Source: Microbacterium hibisci (GTDB lineage: Bacteria > Actinomycetota > Actinomycetes > Actinomycetales > Microbacteriaceae). From it: a stretch of DNA of 64,000 bases. This document shows positions 1-9,525 of the stretch, piece by piece. The stretch lies in NCBI RefSeq assembly GCF_015278255.1, contig NZ_JADIJC010000003.1, positions 62,001-126,000 on the forward strand, in the 5' to 3' direction. Within the stretch, counting starts at the first letter, position 1. Each line of letters opens with the position of its first letter. Under the pieces are notes generated by a model. The model searched no databases, was not told the DNA's origin, and worked only from the letters and a program-made list of their open reading frames with translations. The position numbers were made by a program, and so were the translations under genes.

Positions 1-539
1 GTGCGGTACGACAGCAGCACGAACAGGGGCAGGGCGGCGGCCCGGCGCACCAGGCGCGACGCGATCTCGGCGGTGGTGCCGTCGGCCCAGTGCAGGTCCT
101 CGATGATGACGACCAGCCGGTGGATGCGCGCGAGATGTGAGAAGAGTTCGACGACGACGTCCGCGAGACGCGCCGCCTCGTCGGGGGAATCCGCGAGGAC
201 CGGCACCAGCACCCCGAGGGCGTCAGCGCCCGGACCCGCCGCCTCGCGCACGGCTGCGACGCCGAGCGCATCGACGAGGTCGCGCAGGAGGTCGGTCACG
301 GCCGTCAGCGGCGCCGGACCCGACCCGGAGTCGACACAGGAGCCGCGCACGATGACGACGTCGTCGTCCAGTCCCTCGGCGAAGTCACGCAGCAGGCGCG
401 TCTTGCCCATGCCGGCGTCACCCGACACGACGACGGCGCGGCCCTCCTCACCGACGGCGTCGACCTCCGCGCGCAGCGCGTCGAGGTCCGCCTGGCGGCC
501 GACGAGGGGCACCCGGCCGATCTGCATACCGCCCATCAT
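1..539 (-). CDS. AAA/LuxR-type ATP-binding regulator, N-terminal part (cut by window edge)
   Basis: Read on the minus strand, this opens with MMGGMQIGRVPLVGRQADLD and runs off the window edge after about 179 codons. A Walker A motif (GDAGMGKT) lies near residue 45, followed by a Walker B-like strand (VVIIEDLHWAD) near residue 155. This layout is typical of the ATPase domain of large LuxR/MalT-like or SARP-associated regulators, which usually end in a LuxR helix-turn-helix; that end lies outside the window, so the DNA-binding part is inferred. A GGAAGG ribosome-binding site about 9 nt upstream supports the ATG at 539. The neighbouring holin-like gene has its own promoter, so the two need not share a transcript. 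The signal recognised is unknown. Confidence 0.75.
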   Translation of the reverse strand, partial: MMGGMQIGRVPLVGRQADLDALRAEVDAVGEEGRAVVVSGDAGMGKTRLLRDFAEGLDDDVVIVRGSCVDSGSGPAPLTAVTDLLRDLVDALGVAAVREAAGPGADALGVLVPVLADSPDEAARLADVVVELFSHLARIHRLVVIIEDLHWADGTTAEIASRLVRRAAALPLFVLLSYR

Positions 540-610
540 CCCACCAGCCTTCCGGTGAGGTGGCCGCCCCGGGATCGGGAGGATTCCCTATCTTCGGTGC
601 GCTTCGAGTG

Positions 611-1009
611 TCAGGCCCGGCGGTCCTGCGCCTTGTTCCTGATGAACAGCGGCGGCAGCAGCCAGGTGGCGAGCGCCGTCACGAGCCAGACGATCAGCGT
701 GCCGATGATCCACGCCACCGCACCGTCGATGCCGATGCCGGCGGCCGGGATCAGCACCGCGATGAGGAGCGCGACGAACGTCGACAGCAGCCCGATCCCG
801 CCGATGAGCGCGTTCGCATGCCGCCGGGTGATCTTCAGCAACCACGGCGCGAGCACGCTCTGCAGCACCGCGAAGATCACGACAGCCAGCACGATCCCCC
901 ACCAGTCGTCCCAGTGCAGGGAGAAGCCCGGGAGGATCAGGTCGGCCGCGATGAGGCCGAGCGCCGCCGACACCAGGAAGATGAGGGCGCGGATCAGGAG
1001 CGTCAGCAC
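611..1009 (-). CDS. Phage holin family (4-TMS) small membrane protein
   Basis: A 132-residue protein with four hydrophobic segments (about residues 3-25, 37-58, 68-90 and 98-122) ending in a basic tail. The pattern matches the family annotated as 'phage holin family protein' (superfamily IV, 4 TMS), which is widespread on actinobacterial chromosomes and is not evidence of a prophage. No lysis or phage gene is nearby. The GTG start at 1009 is chosen because a -10 hexamer TAGGCT ends 6 nt upstream and there is no Shine-Dalgarno sequence, the arrangement expected of a leaderless mRNA. It lies in the place after prfA where prmC often sits in related bacteria. Its function is unknown. Confidence 0.75.
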   Translation of the reverse strand: MLTLLIRALIFLVSAALGLIAADLILPGFSLHWDDWWGIVLAVVIFAVLQSVLAPWLLKITRRHANALIGGIGLLSTFVALLIAVLIPAAGIGIDGAVAWIIGTLIVWLVTALATWLLPPLFIRNKAQDRRA

Positions 1010-1015
1010 GCTCGA

Positions 1016-1021
1016 AGCCTA
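1016..1021 (-). promoter_or_regulatory. -10 box of leaderless promoter for holin-like gene
   Basis: TAGGCT on the minus strand, a 6-nt spacer (TCGAGC), then the GTG start at 1009. There is no room for a ribosome-binding site. No convincing -35 is seen. Confidence 0.55.
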
Positions 1022-1059
1022 GCGTCGCGGCATCCGATCTCCGCGAAGCGCCACGGGCG

Positions 1060-2139
1060 TCAGGCGTCGGCGCCGAGGGCGGCCAGACGCGCCTCCTCGT
1101 CGGCCTGGATCGCCGCGTCGACCACGGGGCCGAGCGCGCCGTCCATGACCTGGTCGAGGTTGTACGCCTTGTACCCGGTGCGGTGGTCGGCGATGCGGTT
1201 CTCGGGGAAGTTGTAGGTGCGGATGCGCTCGGAGCGGTCCATGCCGCGGATCTGCGACCTGCGGGCGTCGGATGCCGCCGCCTCGAGCTCCTCCTGCTGC
1301 TTCGCGAGGAGGCGCGCACGGAGCACCCGCATGCCCGCCTCGCGGTTCTGCAGCTGCGACTTCTCGTTCTGCATCGACACCACGATGCCCGTGGGCACGT
1401 GGGTGATGCGCACCGCGGAGTCCGTCGTGTTCACCGACTGCCCGCCGGGCCCGGACGATCGGAAGACGTCGATCTTCAGGTCGTTCGGATCGACGTGGAT
1501 CTCTTCGGGCTCGTCGACCTCGGGGAACACGAGCACACCGGTCGTTGACGTGTGGATGCGCCCCTGCGACTCGGTCGCCGGCACACGCTGCACGCGGTGC
1601 ACGCCGCCCTCGTACTTGAGGTGCGCCCAGACGCCCTGCGCGGGATCGGACGAGGAGCCCTTGATCGCCACCTGGACGTCCTTGTAGCCGCCGAGGTCGG
1701 ACTCGTTGCGCTCGAGCAGCTCGGTCTTCCAGCCCTTCGACGCGGCGTACTGCAGGTACATGCGCAGGAGGTCCGCCGCGAACAGCGCCGACTCGGCGCC
1801 GCCCTCGCCCTGCTTGATCTCCATGATCACGTCGCGCGCGTCATCGGGATCGCGCGGGATCAGCAGCCGCCGCAGGCGCTCCTGCGCCTCGGTGAGCTTC
1901 GCCTCGAGAGCCGGCACCTCCTCGGCGAAGGCCTCGTCCTCACGCGCCAGTTCGCGGGCGGCATCCAGATCGTCGGATGCCGCCACCCAGTCCTCGTGGG
2001 CCTTCACGATGCGCGACAGCTCGGCGTAGCGCCGGTTCACCCGCTTGGCGCGCGCCGCATCGGCGTGCACCGCGGGGTCGGAGAGTTCCTCCTGGACCGC
2101 GCGGTGCTCGTCGATCAGCCCCTGAACGGACTCGAACAC
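1060..2139 (-). CDS. prfA: Peptide chain release factor 1
   Basis: A class I release factor of 359 residues, the usual family length. It recognises UAA and UAG stop codons in the ribosomal A site and triggers hydrolysis of peptidyl-tRNA. The PAT tripeptide of the stop-codon recognition region is visible in [14 protein letters not shown]. The catalytic GGQ lies in [16 protein letters not shown] and carries the glutamine that is normally methylated by PrmC. Its GTG start lies 3 nt after the rho stop codon and has only a weak ribosome-binding site, which suggests translation coupled to rho. The next gene downstream is not prmC but a holin-like gene with its own promoter. Confidence 0.97.
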   Translation of the reverse strand: MFESVQGLIDEHRAVQEELSDPAVHADAARAKRVNRRYAELSRIVKAHEDWVAASDDLDAARELAREDEAFAEEVPALEAKLTEAQERLRRLLIPRDPDDARDVIMEIKQGEGGAESALFAADLLRMYLQYAASKGWKTELLERNESDLGGYKDVQVAIKGSSSDPAQGVWAHLKYEGGVHRVQRVPATESQGRIHTSTTGVLVFPEVDEPEEIHVDPNDLKIDVFRSSGPGGQSVNTTDSAVRITHVPTGIVVSMQNEKSQLQNREAGMRVLRARLLAKQQEELEAAASDARRSQIRGMDRSERIRTYNFPENRIADHRTGYKAYNLDQVMDGALGPVVDAAIQADEEARLAALGADA

Positions 2140-2142
2140 GGC

Positions 2143-4332
2143 TCAGCGGATGCTGTTGTCGTGATCGTGGCTGCGGCCACCCCCGTGCCCGTTCGCGGGC
2201 GCCGGGATCGACTTCTGCATCTGCACCAGGAACTCGACGTTGGACTGCGTCTCCTTGAGCTTGCCGAGCACCACCTCTAGGGCCTGCTGGGGCTCGAGGC
2301 CGGCGAGCGCACGGCGGAGCTTCCAGGTGATCTTGACCTCGTCGGCCGAGAGCAGCATCTCTTCGCGGCGCGTGGACGACGCGTTGACGTCGACCGCCGG
2401 GAAGATGCGCTTGTCGGCGAGCTGGCGGTTCAGGCGCAGCTCACTGTTGCCGGTGCCCTTGAACTCCTCGAAGATGACGTCGTCCATCTTGGAGCCGGTC
2501 TCGACGAGGGCCGTGGCGAGGATCGTGAGCGATCCGCCGTTCTCGATGTTGCGCGCGGCGCCGAAGAAGCGCTTGGGCGGGTACAGCGCGGACGCGTCGA
2601 CCCCACCGGTGAGCACGCGGCCCGAGGTCGGCGCCGAGATGTTGTACGCGCGACCCAGGCGGGTGATCGAATCGAGCAGCACGACCACGTCGCGACCGAG
2701 CTCCACGAGGCGCTTCGCGCGCTCGATGGCGAGCTCGGCGACCGTGGTGTGGTCCTCGGCGGGACGGTCGAAGGTCGAGGCGATGACCTCGCCCTTCACC
2801 GTGCGCTGCATGTCGGTGACCTCTTCGGGGCGCTCGTCGACGAGCACGACCATGAGGTGCACCTCGGGGTTGTTGATCGCGATGGCGTTGGCGATCTGCT
2901 GCAGCACGATCGTCTTGCCCGCCTTCGGGGGCGCGACGATGAGGCCGCGCTGGCCCTTGCCGATCGGCGCGACGAGGTCGATGATGCGCTGCGTCAGCTT
3001 CTCGGGGGCCGTCTCGAGGCGGAGGCGCTCCTGCGGGTACAGCGGCGTGAGCTTGCCGAATTCGACGCGCGTGGCCGCGTCGTCGACCGACAGGCCGTTG
3101 ACGGCGTCGACCTTGACCAGCGCGTTGTACTTCTGGCGGCTGGACTGCTCGCCCTCGCGGGGCTGCTTGATCGCGCCGACGACGGCGTCGCCCTTGCGCA
3201 GGTTGTACTTCTTGACCTGGCCGAGCGAGACGTACACGTCGCTCGGGCCGGGCAGGTAGCCCGTGGTGCGGACGAACGCGTAGTTGTCGAGTACGTCGAG
3301 GATGCCCGCGATCGGAATGAGGACGTCGTCCTCGCCGATCTCGGTCTCGAACTCGTCGCCGGTCGTCTGGGTGCCGCGGCGCTTGTTGCGCTGACGGCCG
3401 CGGCCGTTGCCCTGGGCGGGCTGGTCGTCGTCGGCGGCGTCGGCCTTCGCCGGCTCGGCGGGAGCCTGCGGGGCGTGCTGGGTCTTCTCGCCCTGCGCGT
3501 TCTGGCCCTGAGCGTTCTGGCCCTGCGCGTTCTGGCCGCCCTGCGCGTTGCGGTTGCGGCTGCGGCTGCGGCTGCGGCTCCGGCTGCGCGACGGGGCCTC
3601 GGCGCCCTCACCCTCGGCGGCCTGCTCGCCGCCCTCAGCGGTCTCGGCGGTTGCGTCGGTGTCGGCGGTGGGCGCGTCGGCAGGAGCGGAGGCCGCGACC
3701 TCGGCCTCTGCGCCGCCCTCGGCCGGGGCGGCCTCGGCGGGTGCCTCGGCCGGCGCGTCGGCGGGTGCCTCGGCAGCCGGCTCGGCCGGCGCGACGTCGG
3801 TGCTCTTCGCCCGGCGCGGCGCGCGCTTGCGCGGAGCCTTCGCAGGGGCGGCCGGAGCCTCGGCGGGCGCCTCGGCAGTGACCTCGGCGACGACCTCTTC
3901 TGCGACGATCTCGGCGACGACGGCCTCGGCGACCGCCTCCCGAGCGACGGCCTCGGCGATGACCGCCTCGGCGACGGCCTCTTCGGCGACGGCGTCGGCG
4001 ACGATCGCCTCGGCGACGGCTTCCTCGGCCACGGTCTCAGCGGTCTCGGCGGCGACCGGGTCACCGGCCTCCTCCGCAGCCTCGGCCTCGGTGACGGCCT
4101 CCTCGGCGACGGCCTCGGCCACGACGGCCTCGATGACCGCCTCCTCGGCGACGGCGTCGGCGGCGGCCGCTTCGGCCACGGCCTCTTCGGCGGCTTCCTC
4201 GGCCTCGACGGCCTCGATCACGACTTCGTCGACCACTGCCTCGGCAGCGGCATCGACGGTCTCGGCACCCTCGGGCGCTTCCGCGCGCTCGTCGGCCGGA
4301 ACATCGGCGTGGATCTCGGAGATGGACTCCAC
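2143..4332 (-). CDS. rho: Transcription termination factor Rho, with long low-complexity N-terminal extension
   Basis: A hexameric RNA helicase and ATPase that ends transcription of unstructured C-rich RNA. The C-terminal ~400 residues are conventional: an RNA-binding fold beginning around residue 325 (DVLIPIAGILDVLDNYAFVR), Walker A (APPKAGKT), Walker B (VVVLLDSITRL) and the conserved GGSLTILATAL segment. The first ~320 residues are an Ala/Glu/Val-rich repetitive acidic stretch followed by a basic region with RSRSRSRSRNRN and three NAQGQ-type repeats, then KRRG-rich sequence. Actinobacterial Rho proteins carry such extensions, and they add RNA binding. The GTG at 4332 was preferred to an upstream in-frame ATG (4392) because GGGAG sits 5 nt before it. 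About 729 aa in total. Confidence 0.95.
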   Translation of the reverse strand: MESISEIHADVPADERAEAPEGAETVDAAAEAVVDEVVIEAVEAEEAAEEAVAEAAAADAVAEEAVIEAVVAEAVAEEAVTEAEAAEEAGDPVAAETAETVAEEAVAEAIVADAVAEEAVAEAVIAEAVAREAVAEAVVAEIVAEEVVAEVTAEAPAEAPAAPAKAPRKRAPRRAKSTDVAPAEPAAEAPADAPAEAPAEAAPAEGGAEAEVAASAPADAPTADTDATAETAEGGEQAAEGEGAEAPSRSRSRSRSRSRNRNAQGGQNAQGQNAQGQNAQGEKTQHAPQAPAEPAKADAADDDQPAQGNGRGRQRNKRRGTQTTGDEFETEIGEDDVLIPIAGILDVLDNYAFVRTTGYLPGPSDVYVSLGQVKKYNLRKGDAVVGAIKQPREGEQSSRQKYNALVKVDAVNGLSVDDAATRVEFGKLTPLYPQERLRLETAPEKLTQRIIDLVAPIGKGQRGLIVAPPKAGKTIVLQQIANAIAINNPEVHLMVVLVDERPEEVTDMQRTVKGEVIASTFDRPAEDHTTVAELAIERAKRLVELGRDVVVLLDSITRLGRAYNISAPTSGRVLTGGVDASALYPPKRFFGAARNIENGGSLTILATALVETGSKMDDVIFEEFKGTGNSELRLNRQLADKRIFPAVDVNASSTRREEMLLSADEVKITWKLRRALAGLEPQQALEVVLGKLKETQSNVEFLVQMQKSIPAPANGHGGGRSHDHDNSIR

Positions 4333-4531
4333 GAGTTCTCCCTTGTGAAATACGAACGGTTGTGCACGATCGCACGGCTCTGCCGGTGGCATCTGCCTCT
4401 TCGATCAGTTGTCACGCCTGTCGAATCACCCGCCGACGGGGTGAGGGACCGCGAGGTGCTCAGCGGACGTCGGCAGGTCAGAATGCCGTGCGGTGGTTTC
4501 GCAGATTTGCGACGGAGGCCAGATTCACGTC
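4333..4531. other. rho leader / thrB downstream region (non-coding)
   Basis: 199 bases separate thrB from rho and no gene is seen in them. On the minus strand they form the 5' leader of rho and the 3' region of thrB. Two small inverted repeats are visible: TCGCA-GATT-TGCGA near 4498-4511 and CACGT-CTT-ACGTG near 4527-4539. Either could be part of a thrB terminator or of rho leader structure. No clear -10 box is assigned. Confidence 0.35.
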
Positions 4532-5497
4532 TTACGTGGAACCCTCCGCGTACTCCCTCACTGTACCACCCTTGAAGTCGACGGCGAGCATGAGGGCCTC
4601 CCACGGAGTGTCGGTCGACGAGGCCGCCAGCGCCGCCGCCTCGAGGCGGCGGCCGGGCCCGTCGGCGAGCACGAGGACGCTGGGCCCCGCGCCCGAGACG
4701 ACCGCCGCGAACCCCGCCGCGCGGAGTGCACGGACGAGCCCGTCGGTCTCGGGCATCGCGCTCGCTCGGTAGTTCTGGTGCAGCTTGTCCTCGGTCGCGG
4801 CCTGCAGCAGCTCGGGGCTCTGGGTCAGGGCAGCGATGAGCAGCGCCGAGCGCGAGACGTTGAAGACGGCGTCCTCGCGGGGCACGTGGAGGGGCTGCAG
4901 GCTCCGGGCGAGCTTGGTCGACATCGTGAAGCCGGGCACGAACACGAGCGGCGACACACCCCGGTGGACGAGGAGCTTCTTGTGCTGCGGGCCGTCCTCG
5001 TCGACCCACGCGATCGTCAGGCCGCCGAAGAGGGCCGGAGCGACGTTGTCGGGGTGCCCCTCCAGCTCGGTGGCCAGGCGCAGCAGCGCGTCGGGACCGA
5101 GCTCGACGTCGCCCTCCAGCAGACCCTTCGCAGCGAGCAGGCCCGACACGACCGCGGCGCCGGAGGAGCCCAGACCGCGCCCGTGCGGGATGACGTTCTT
5201 CGCGTGGAGCCGGAGTCCCGGCATCCGTCGTCCGACCGATTCGTACGCGTACGCGATCGCCCGCACCACGAGGTGCGAGGCGTCGCGGGGGACGTCCGCC
5301 GAGCCTGCGCCTTCGACCTCGATCTCGAGCTCGCCCTCGGGCAGCGCCGTGACGTCGAGCTCGTCGTACACGCTCAGCGCGAGGCCGAGCGTGTCGAAGC
5401 CCGGGCCGAGGTTGGCGCTCGTCGCGGGGACCCGCACCACGACACGCCGCCCGACAACAGCCCTGGGACCGGGCGCCGGTGCGACGGCTGCGTTCAC
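4532..5497 (-). CDS. thrB: Homoserine kinase
   Basis: A GHMP-family kinase of 321 residues that phosphorylates L-homoserine with ATP to give O-phosphohomoserine, the substrate of ThrC. The GHMP ATP-binding motif is seen as [16 protein letters not shown] near residues 98-113. The N-terminal [20 protein letters not shown] and the C-terminal [13 protein letters not shown] segments are characteristic of ThrB. Its GTG start overlaps the thrC stop codon by 4 nt (GTGA), so translation is almost certainly coupled. It is the last gene of the lysA-hom-thrC-thrB series. Confidence 0.96.
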   Translation of the reverse strand: MNAAVAPAPGPRAVVGRRVVVRVPATSANLGPGFDTLGLALSVYDELDVTALPEGELEIEVEGAGSADVPRDASHLVVRAIAYAYESVGRRMPGLRLHAKNVIPHGRGLGSSGAAVVSGLLAAKGLLEGDVELGPDALLRLATELEGHPDNVAPALFGGLTIAWVDEDGPQHKKLLVHRGVSPLVFVPGFTMSTKLARSLQPLHVPREDAVFNVSRSALLIAALTQSPELLQAATEDKLHQNYRASAMPETDGLVRALRAAGFAAVVSGAGPSVLVLADGPGRRLEAAALAASSTDTPWEALMLAVDFKGGTVREYAEGST

Positions 5498-6582
5498 GCG
5501 GTCGCCGCCGCAGGGGCGAGATCGAGAACGGATGCCACCTCCGACGTGGTCGCGTCGACCACCGTGGGCTCGACCTCCGAGCCGTCGGCGTTGCGCAGCG
5601 CCCAGTGCGGGTCCTTGAGTCCGTGGCCCGTGACCGTGAGGACGACGCGGGCGCCCTGCGGCACGACACCGGCTTCAACGCGGTCGAGGAGGCCCGCGAC
5701 GCTGATCGCCGACGCGGGCTCGACGAAGATGCCGACCTCGCCCGCCAGCAGCTTCTGGGCGGCGAGGATCCGGTCGTCGTCGATCGCTCCGAACCAGCCG
5801 TCGGTCGCCGCGCGGGCCTCGATCGCGAGATCCCACGACGCGGGGTTGCCGATGCGGATGGCGCTGGCGACGGTGTCGGGGTTCTTCACGATCTCGCCGC
5901 GCACCAGCGGAGCCGAGCCCTCGGCCTGGAAGCCGAACATGCGCGGCACGCGGGTGGAGACCCCCGCCTCGGCCTCTTCGCGGTAGCCCCGGGTGTAGGC
6001 CGTGTAGTTGCCGGCGTTCCCGACCGGGATGAAGTGGAAGTCGGGCGCGTCGCCCAGCTGCTCGACGATCTCGTACGCGGCCGTCTTCTGCCCGTCGATG
6101 CGGTCGGGGTTGACCGAGTTGACGAGGTGCACGGGGTAGTTGTCGGCCAGCTCGCGCGCGATCTCGAGGCAGTCGTCGAAGTTGCCGCGGATCTGGATGA
6201 GGCGGCCGTTGTGGGCGACGGCCTGGCTGAGCTTGCCCATCGCGATCTTGCCCTCGGGCACGAGCACCGCGGCCGTGATGCCGGCGTGCGCCGCGTACGC
6301 GGCCGCCGACGCCGAGGTGTTGCCGGTCGACGCGCAGATGACGGCCTTGGCGCCGTGCTCGATGGCCCGCGAGACCGCGACGGTCATGCCGCGGTCCTTG
6401 AACGAGCCGGTGGGGTTCATGCCTTCGAACTTCACCCACACGTCCGCGCCGGTGCGGCGCGACAGCGCCGGGGCCGGGAGCAGGGGCGTGCCGCCCTCCC
6501 CCAGCGTGACGACGGTCGACGCCTCGGTGACGCCCAGTCGGTCTGCGTACTCGCGGAGGACTCCGCGCCAAACATGTGCCAT
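5494..6582 (-). CDS. thrC: Threonine synthase
   Basis: A PLP-dependent fold-type II enzyme that converts O-phosphohomoserine to L-threonine. At 362 residues it is the short form. The PLP lysine is in [11 protein letters not shown] (about residue 61), the phosphate-binding loop is a glycine-rich stretch near [12 protein letters not shown] at the C-terminus, and [16 protein letters not shown] is the conserved asparagine loop. The gene begins 36 nt after hom and overlaps thrB by 4 nt. The order hom-thrC-thrB is the normal actinobacterial arrangement. Confidence 0.96.
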   Translation of the reverse strand: MAHVWRGVLREYADRLGVTEASTVVTLGEGGTPLLPAPALSRRTGADVWVKFEGMNPTGSFKDRGMTVAVSRAIEHGAKAVICASTGNTSASAAAYAAHAGITAAVLVPEGKIAMGKLSQAVAHNGRLIQIRGNFDDCLEIARELADNYPVHLVNSVNPDRIDGQKTAAYEIVEQLGDAPDFHFIPVGNAGNYTAYTRGYREEAEAGVSTRVPRMFGFQAEGSAPLVRGEIVKNPDTVASAIRIGNPASWDLAIEARAATDGWFGAIDDDRILAAQKLLAGEVGIFVEPASAISVAGLLDRVEAGVVPQGARVVLTVTGHGLKDPHWALRNADGSEVEPTVVDATTSEVASVLDLAPAAATA

Positions 6583-6618
6583 GTCAGTCTCCTTCGAAAC
6601 CCTGGTTGTCTTCGAAAC

Positions 6619-7932
6619 TCAGTTGCCTTCGACCCGCAGCACCGAGACCACCCGCTCGACGACGCCGCTCGCGGCGAGGCGCTCCACCGTGTCGCTGAGG
6701 TCCTGCTCCAGTGCCTTGTGGGTGCCGATCACCAGGCGCGCCACGCCGCTCTCGCCGTCGGCCGACTCGACCACGGTCTGCTCGACCGTGGCGATCGAGA
6801 CGCGGCCCTCGCTCAGAATGCCCGCGACCGTCGCGAGCACGCCCGGCTGGTCGTCGACCTCGAGCGTGATCTGGTAGCTGGTCGTGACGCGGCCCACCGG
6901 GACGATCGGCAGATTAGCCAGCGTCGACTCGCCGACCCCGACACCGCCCGCGATGTGGCGTCGTGCGGCCGACACGACGTCGCCCAGCACCGCCGACGCG
7001 GTCTGGACGCCGCCGGCACCCGCGCCGTAGAACATCAGGTTGCCCGCAGCCTCGGCCTGCACGAACACGGCGTTGTTGGCGCCGTGCACGCTCGCCAGCG
7101 GGTGCGCGCGGTCGATCAGCGCCGGGTAGACCCGCACCGAGATGGACTCACCGGATGCCTCGTTCAGGCGCTCGCAGACGGCCAGCAGCTTGATCACGTA
7201 GCCGGCGTGGCGCGCGGCATCCATCATCGACTTGTCGATCGACGTGATGCCCTCGCGGTGCACGGCGTCGAGCGGGACGGTCGTGTGGAAGGCGAGGCTC
7301 GCGAGGATCGCGGCCTTCTGCGCGGCGTCGTAGCCCTCGACGTCGGCGGTCGGGTCGGCCTCGGCGTAGCCCAGGCGCTGCGCGTCGGCGAGCACGTCGT
7401 CGAACTCGGCGCCCTCGGTGTCCATGCGGTCGAGGATGTAGTTGGTCGTGCCGTTGACGATGCCCATGATCCGCTGCACACGGTCGCCCGCGAGCGAGTC
7501 GCGCAGCGGCCGGATGATCGGGATGGCACCGGCGGCCGCGGCCTCGTAGTACACCTCGGCGCCCACCTGGTCGGCGGCGTCGAAGATCTCGGGTCCGTGG
7601 GTGGCCAGGAGCGCCTTGTTCGCGGTCACCACGTCGGCGCCGGAATTGATGGCCTGCAGCAGGTAGGCGCGCGCCGGCTCGATCCCGCCCATGAGCTCGA
7701 TGACGATGTCGGAGCCCACGATCAGCGAGTCCGCGTCGGTGGTGAAGAGCTCCCTGGGAAGGTCGGCGTCGCGCTTGGCGTCGACGTCGCGGACCGCGAT
7801 CCCCACCAGCTCCAGCCGCGCTCCCGCCCGGTCGGCGAGCTCGTCGGCGTGCTGTCGCAGCAGCGAGGCGACCTGCGAGCCGACGGCCCCGGCTCCCAGC
7901 AGTGCGACGCGGAGGCGGCGGTAGTCGGTCAT
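6619..7932 (-). CDS. hom: Homoserine dehydrogenase
   Basis: Reduces aspartate-semialdehyde to homoserine with NAD(P)H, at the branch point to threonine and methionine. It has 437 residues: an N-terminal Rossmann motif (LLGAGAVGSQVASLL), a central catalytic domain (GIVNGTTNYILDRM and EADPTADVEGYDAAQKA), and a C-terminal ACT domain (ITLEVDDQPGVLATVAGIL) typical of feedback inhibition by threonine. Its ATG overlaps the end of lysA by 4 nt (ATGA). It supplies both the threonine genes just downstream and, in trans, the metX/metY pair at 45385-48317. Confidence 0.97.
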   Translation of the reverse strand: MTDYRRLRVALLGAGAVGSQVASLLRQHADELADRAGARLELVGIAVRDVDAKRDADLPRELFTTDADSLIVGSDIVIELMGGIEPARAYLLQAINSGADVVTANKALLATHGPEIFDAADQVGAEVYYEAAAAGAIPIIRPLRDSLAGDRVQRIMGIVNGTTNYILDRMDTEGAEFDDVLADAQRLGYAEADPTADVEGYDAAQKAAILASLAFHTTVPLDAVHREGITSIDKSMMDAARHAGYVIKLLAVCERLNEASGESISVRVYPALIDRAHPLASVHGANNAVFVQAEAAGNLMFYGAGAGGVQTASAVLGDVVSAARRHIAGGVGVGESTLANLPIVPVGRVTTSYQITLEVDDQPGVLATVAGILSEGRVSIATVEQTVVESADGESGVARLVIGTHKALEQDLSDTVERLAASGVVERVVSVLRVEGN

Positions 7933-9455
7933 GCGTTCCCTTCCGTCGGTGCGCCGGCGAGCTCGCGCCCGCCGTGCACGGTGCTGACGCCGGCGTCGCG
8001 CGAGAGCAGATCGTCGATCGTCTCTCCGCGCACGATGACGCGGGCCTCTCCCCCGCGCAGCGCCACGACGGGCGGCCGGGGGACGTAGTTGTAGTTGCTC
8101 GAGAGAGAGAAGCAGTAGGCACCGGTCGCGGGGACGGCGAGCAGGTCGCCGGGCGAGACGTCGCCCGGCAGATACTCGGCGTCCACGACGACGTCGCCCG
8201 ACTCGCAGTGCTTGCCGACCACGCGCACGAGCGCGGGAGCGGCGTCACTGGCGCGCGAGGCGATGCGCGCCGAGAACTGCGCGCCGTACAGCGCGGGGCG
8301 GGCGTTGTCGCTCATGCCGCCGTCGACGCTCACGTAGAGCCGCGCGTTGCCGCCCTCCAGCTCGACCGGCTTGGTGGTGCCGACCTCGTACAGCGTGACG
8401 CCGGCGCGGCCGACGATGGCGCGGCCGGGTTCGAAGGCGAGATTCGGAACCGGGATGCCGCGCACCTCGCACTGCTGAGCCACGGCTTCGGCGATGCCCA
8501 GGGCGAGCGCCTCGATCGGGGTCGGGTCGTCGATCGACGTGTAGGCGATGCCGAAGCCGCCGCCGAGGTTCAGCACCGGCAGCTCGCCACCCTCGCGCAG
8601 CTCCGCGTGCAGCTCCACGATTCGTGCGGCCGACTCCTCGAAGCCGGCGGTGCCGAAGATCTGCGAGCCGATGTGGCAGTGGAGGCCGACGAGCTCGAGT
8701 CCGGAGAGCTCGCGGATGCGGGCTGCGGCGGCTGCGGCATCCGTCAGCGTGAAGCCGAATTTCTGATCCTCGTGCGCCGTCGCGAGGAAGTCGTGGGTCT
8801 CGGCGTGCACGCCGCTGTTGACCCGCAGCAGCACGGCCTGCGTCACGCCGCGCCGCTCGACGATCGCCGCCAGCCGCTCGATCTCGATCAGGCTGTCGAT
8901 GACGATCGACCCGATGCCGACCTCGACCGCGCGCTCGAGCTCGGCCATCGACTTGTTGTTGCCGTGGAAGCCGAGTCGCGCCGGATCGGCCCCGGCGGCC
9001 AGTGCGACGGCGAGCTCGCCGCCGGTGCACACGTCGACCGCGAGTCCCTCGTCGGTGACCCAGCGCACCACCTCGGTCGTGAGGAACGCCTTGCCGGCGT
9101 AATAGACGCGCGCCTGCACGCCGTGCAGTGCGGCCGCGGCGCGGAAGGCGTCCAGCGTGCGCCGGGCGGTCGCGCGCACCTCGTCCTCGTCGACGACGTA
9201 GAGCGGCGTTCCGAATCTGCTGCGCAGCGCGGTGACCGGGATGCCGCCGAGCTCGAGCACGCCGTCGTCGTCGCGCGTCGCGGTCTCGGGCCAGACCGCC
9301 GGCGCGAGGCCGTTCGCGTCGGCGGGGCGTTCGAGCCACGCGGGAGCGACGGAACGGGTATGCGGGTCGGCGGACACGGTGGACCAATCGGTGGGAGCTT
9401 CGACGCTGGGCCGTCCGGGACTCCGGGTGCGGCTGTGCCTGGCCGGAGGGGTCAC
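7929..9455 (-). CDS. lysA: Diaminopimelate decarboxylase
   Basis: A fold-type III PLP enzyme that decarboxylates meso-diaminopimelate to L-lysine. The PLP lysine is in VYYAGKAFLTTEV. HGNNKS, the HCHIGSQ loop, the ELNLGGGFG-like PVLNLGGGFGIAY, and the substrate motif CESGD near the C-terminus are all present. The start is uncertain. The longest form (GTG at 9455) gives 508 residues; an in-frame GTG at 9377 gives 482 and begins VSADPHTRSVAPAWL, which resembles the usual start of homologues. Neither has a strong ribosome-binding site. A TAGACT hexamer (9474-9479) 18 nt before the upstream GTG may be its promoter. Confidence 0.95.
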   Translation of the reverse strand: MTPPARHSRTRSPGRPSVEAPTDWSTVSADPHTRSVAPAWLERPADANGLAPAVWPETATRDDDGVLELGGIPVTALRSRFGTPLYVVDEDEVRATARRTLDAFRAAAALHGVQARVYYAGKAFLTTEVVRWVTDEGLAVDVCTGGELAVALAAGADPARLGFHGNNKSMAELERAVEVGIGSIVIDSLIEIERLAAIVERRGVTQAVLLRVNSGVHAETHDFLATAHEDQKFGFTLTDAAAAAARIRELSGLELVGLHCHIGSQIFGTAGFEESAARIVELHAELREGGELPVLNLGGGFGIAYTSIDDPTPIEALALGIAEAVAQQCEVRGIPVPNLAFEPGRAIVGRAGVTLYEVGTTKPVELEGGNARLYVSVDGGMSDNARPALYGAQFSARIASRASDAAPALVRVVGKHCESGDVVVDAEYLPGDVSPGDLLAVPATGAYCFSLSSNYNYVPRPPVVALRGGEARVIVRGETIDDLLSRDAGVSTVHGGRELAGAPTEGNA

Positions 9456-9525
9456 GCGCCTGGCAGTGCTAGAAGTCTAGGGCACGCCGCTCCCCGCCCC
9501 CGCGCCGTATGACGCGCCGCGGCAC

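Noticed and set aside
611..1009. Remnant prophage suggested by a holin-like gene
   Set aside because: No lysin, capsid, integrase or attachment site is near; this family is common as chromosomal membrane protein.
3548..4348. Long plus-strand frames opposite rho
   Set aside because: They are mirror images of the repetitive Ala/Glu coding region and show no domain, ribosome-binding site or promoter.
4333..4392. Upstream ATG start for rho at 4392
   Set aside because: It has no ribosome-binding site, while GTG 4332 has GGGAG at the right spacing and starts the recognisable protein.
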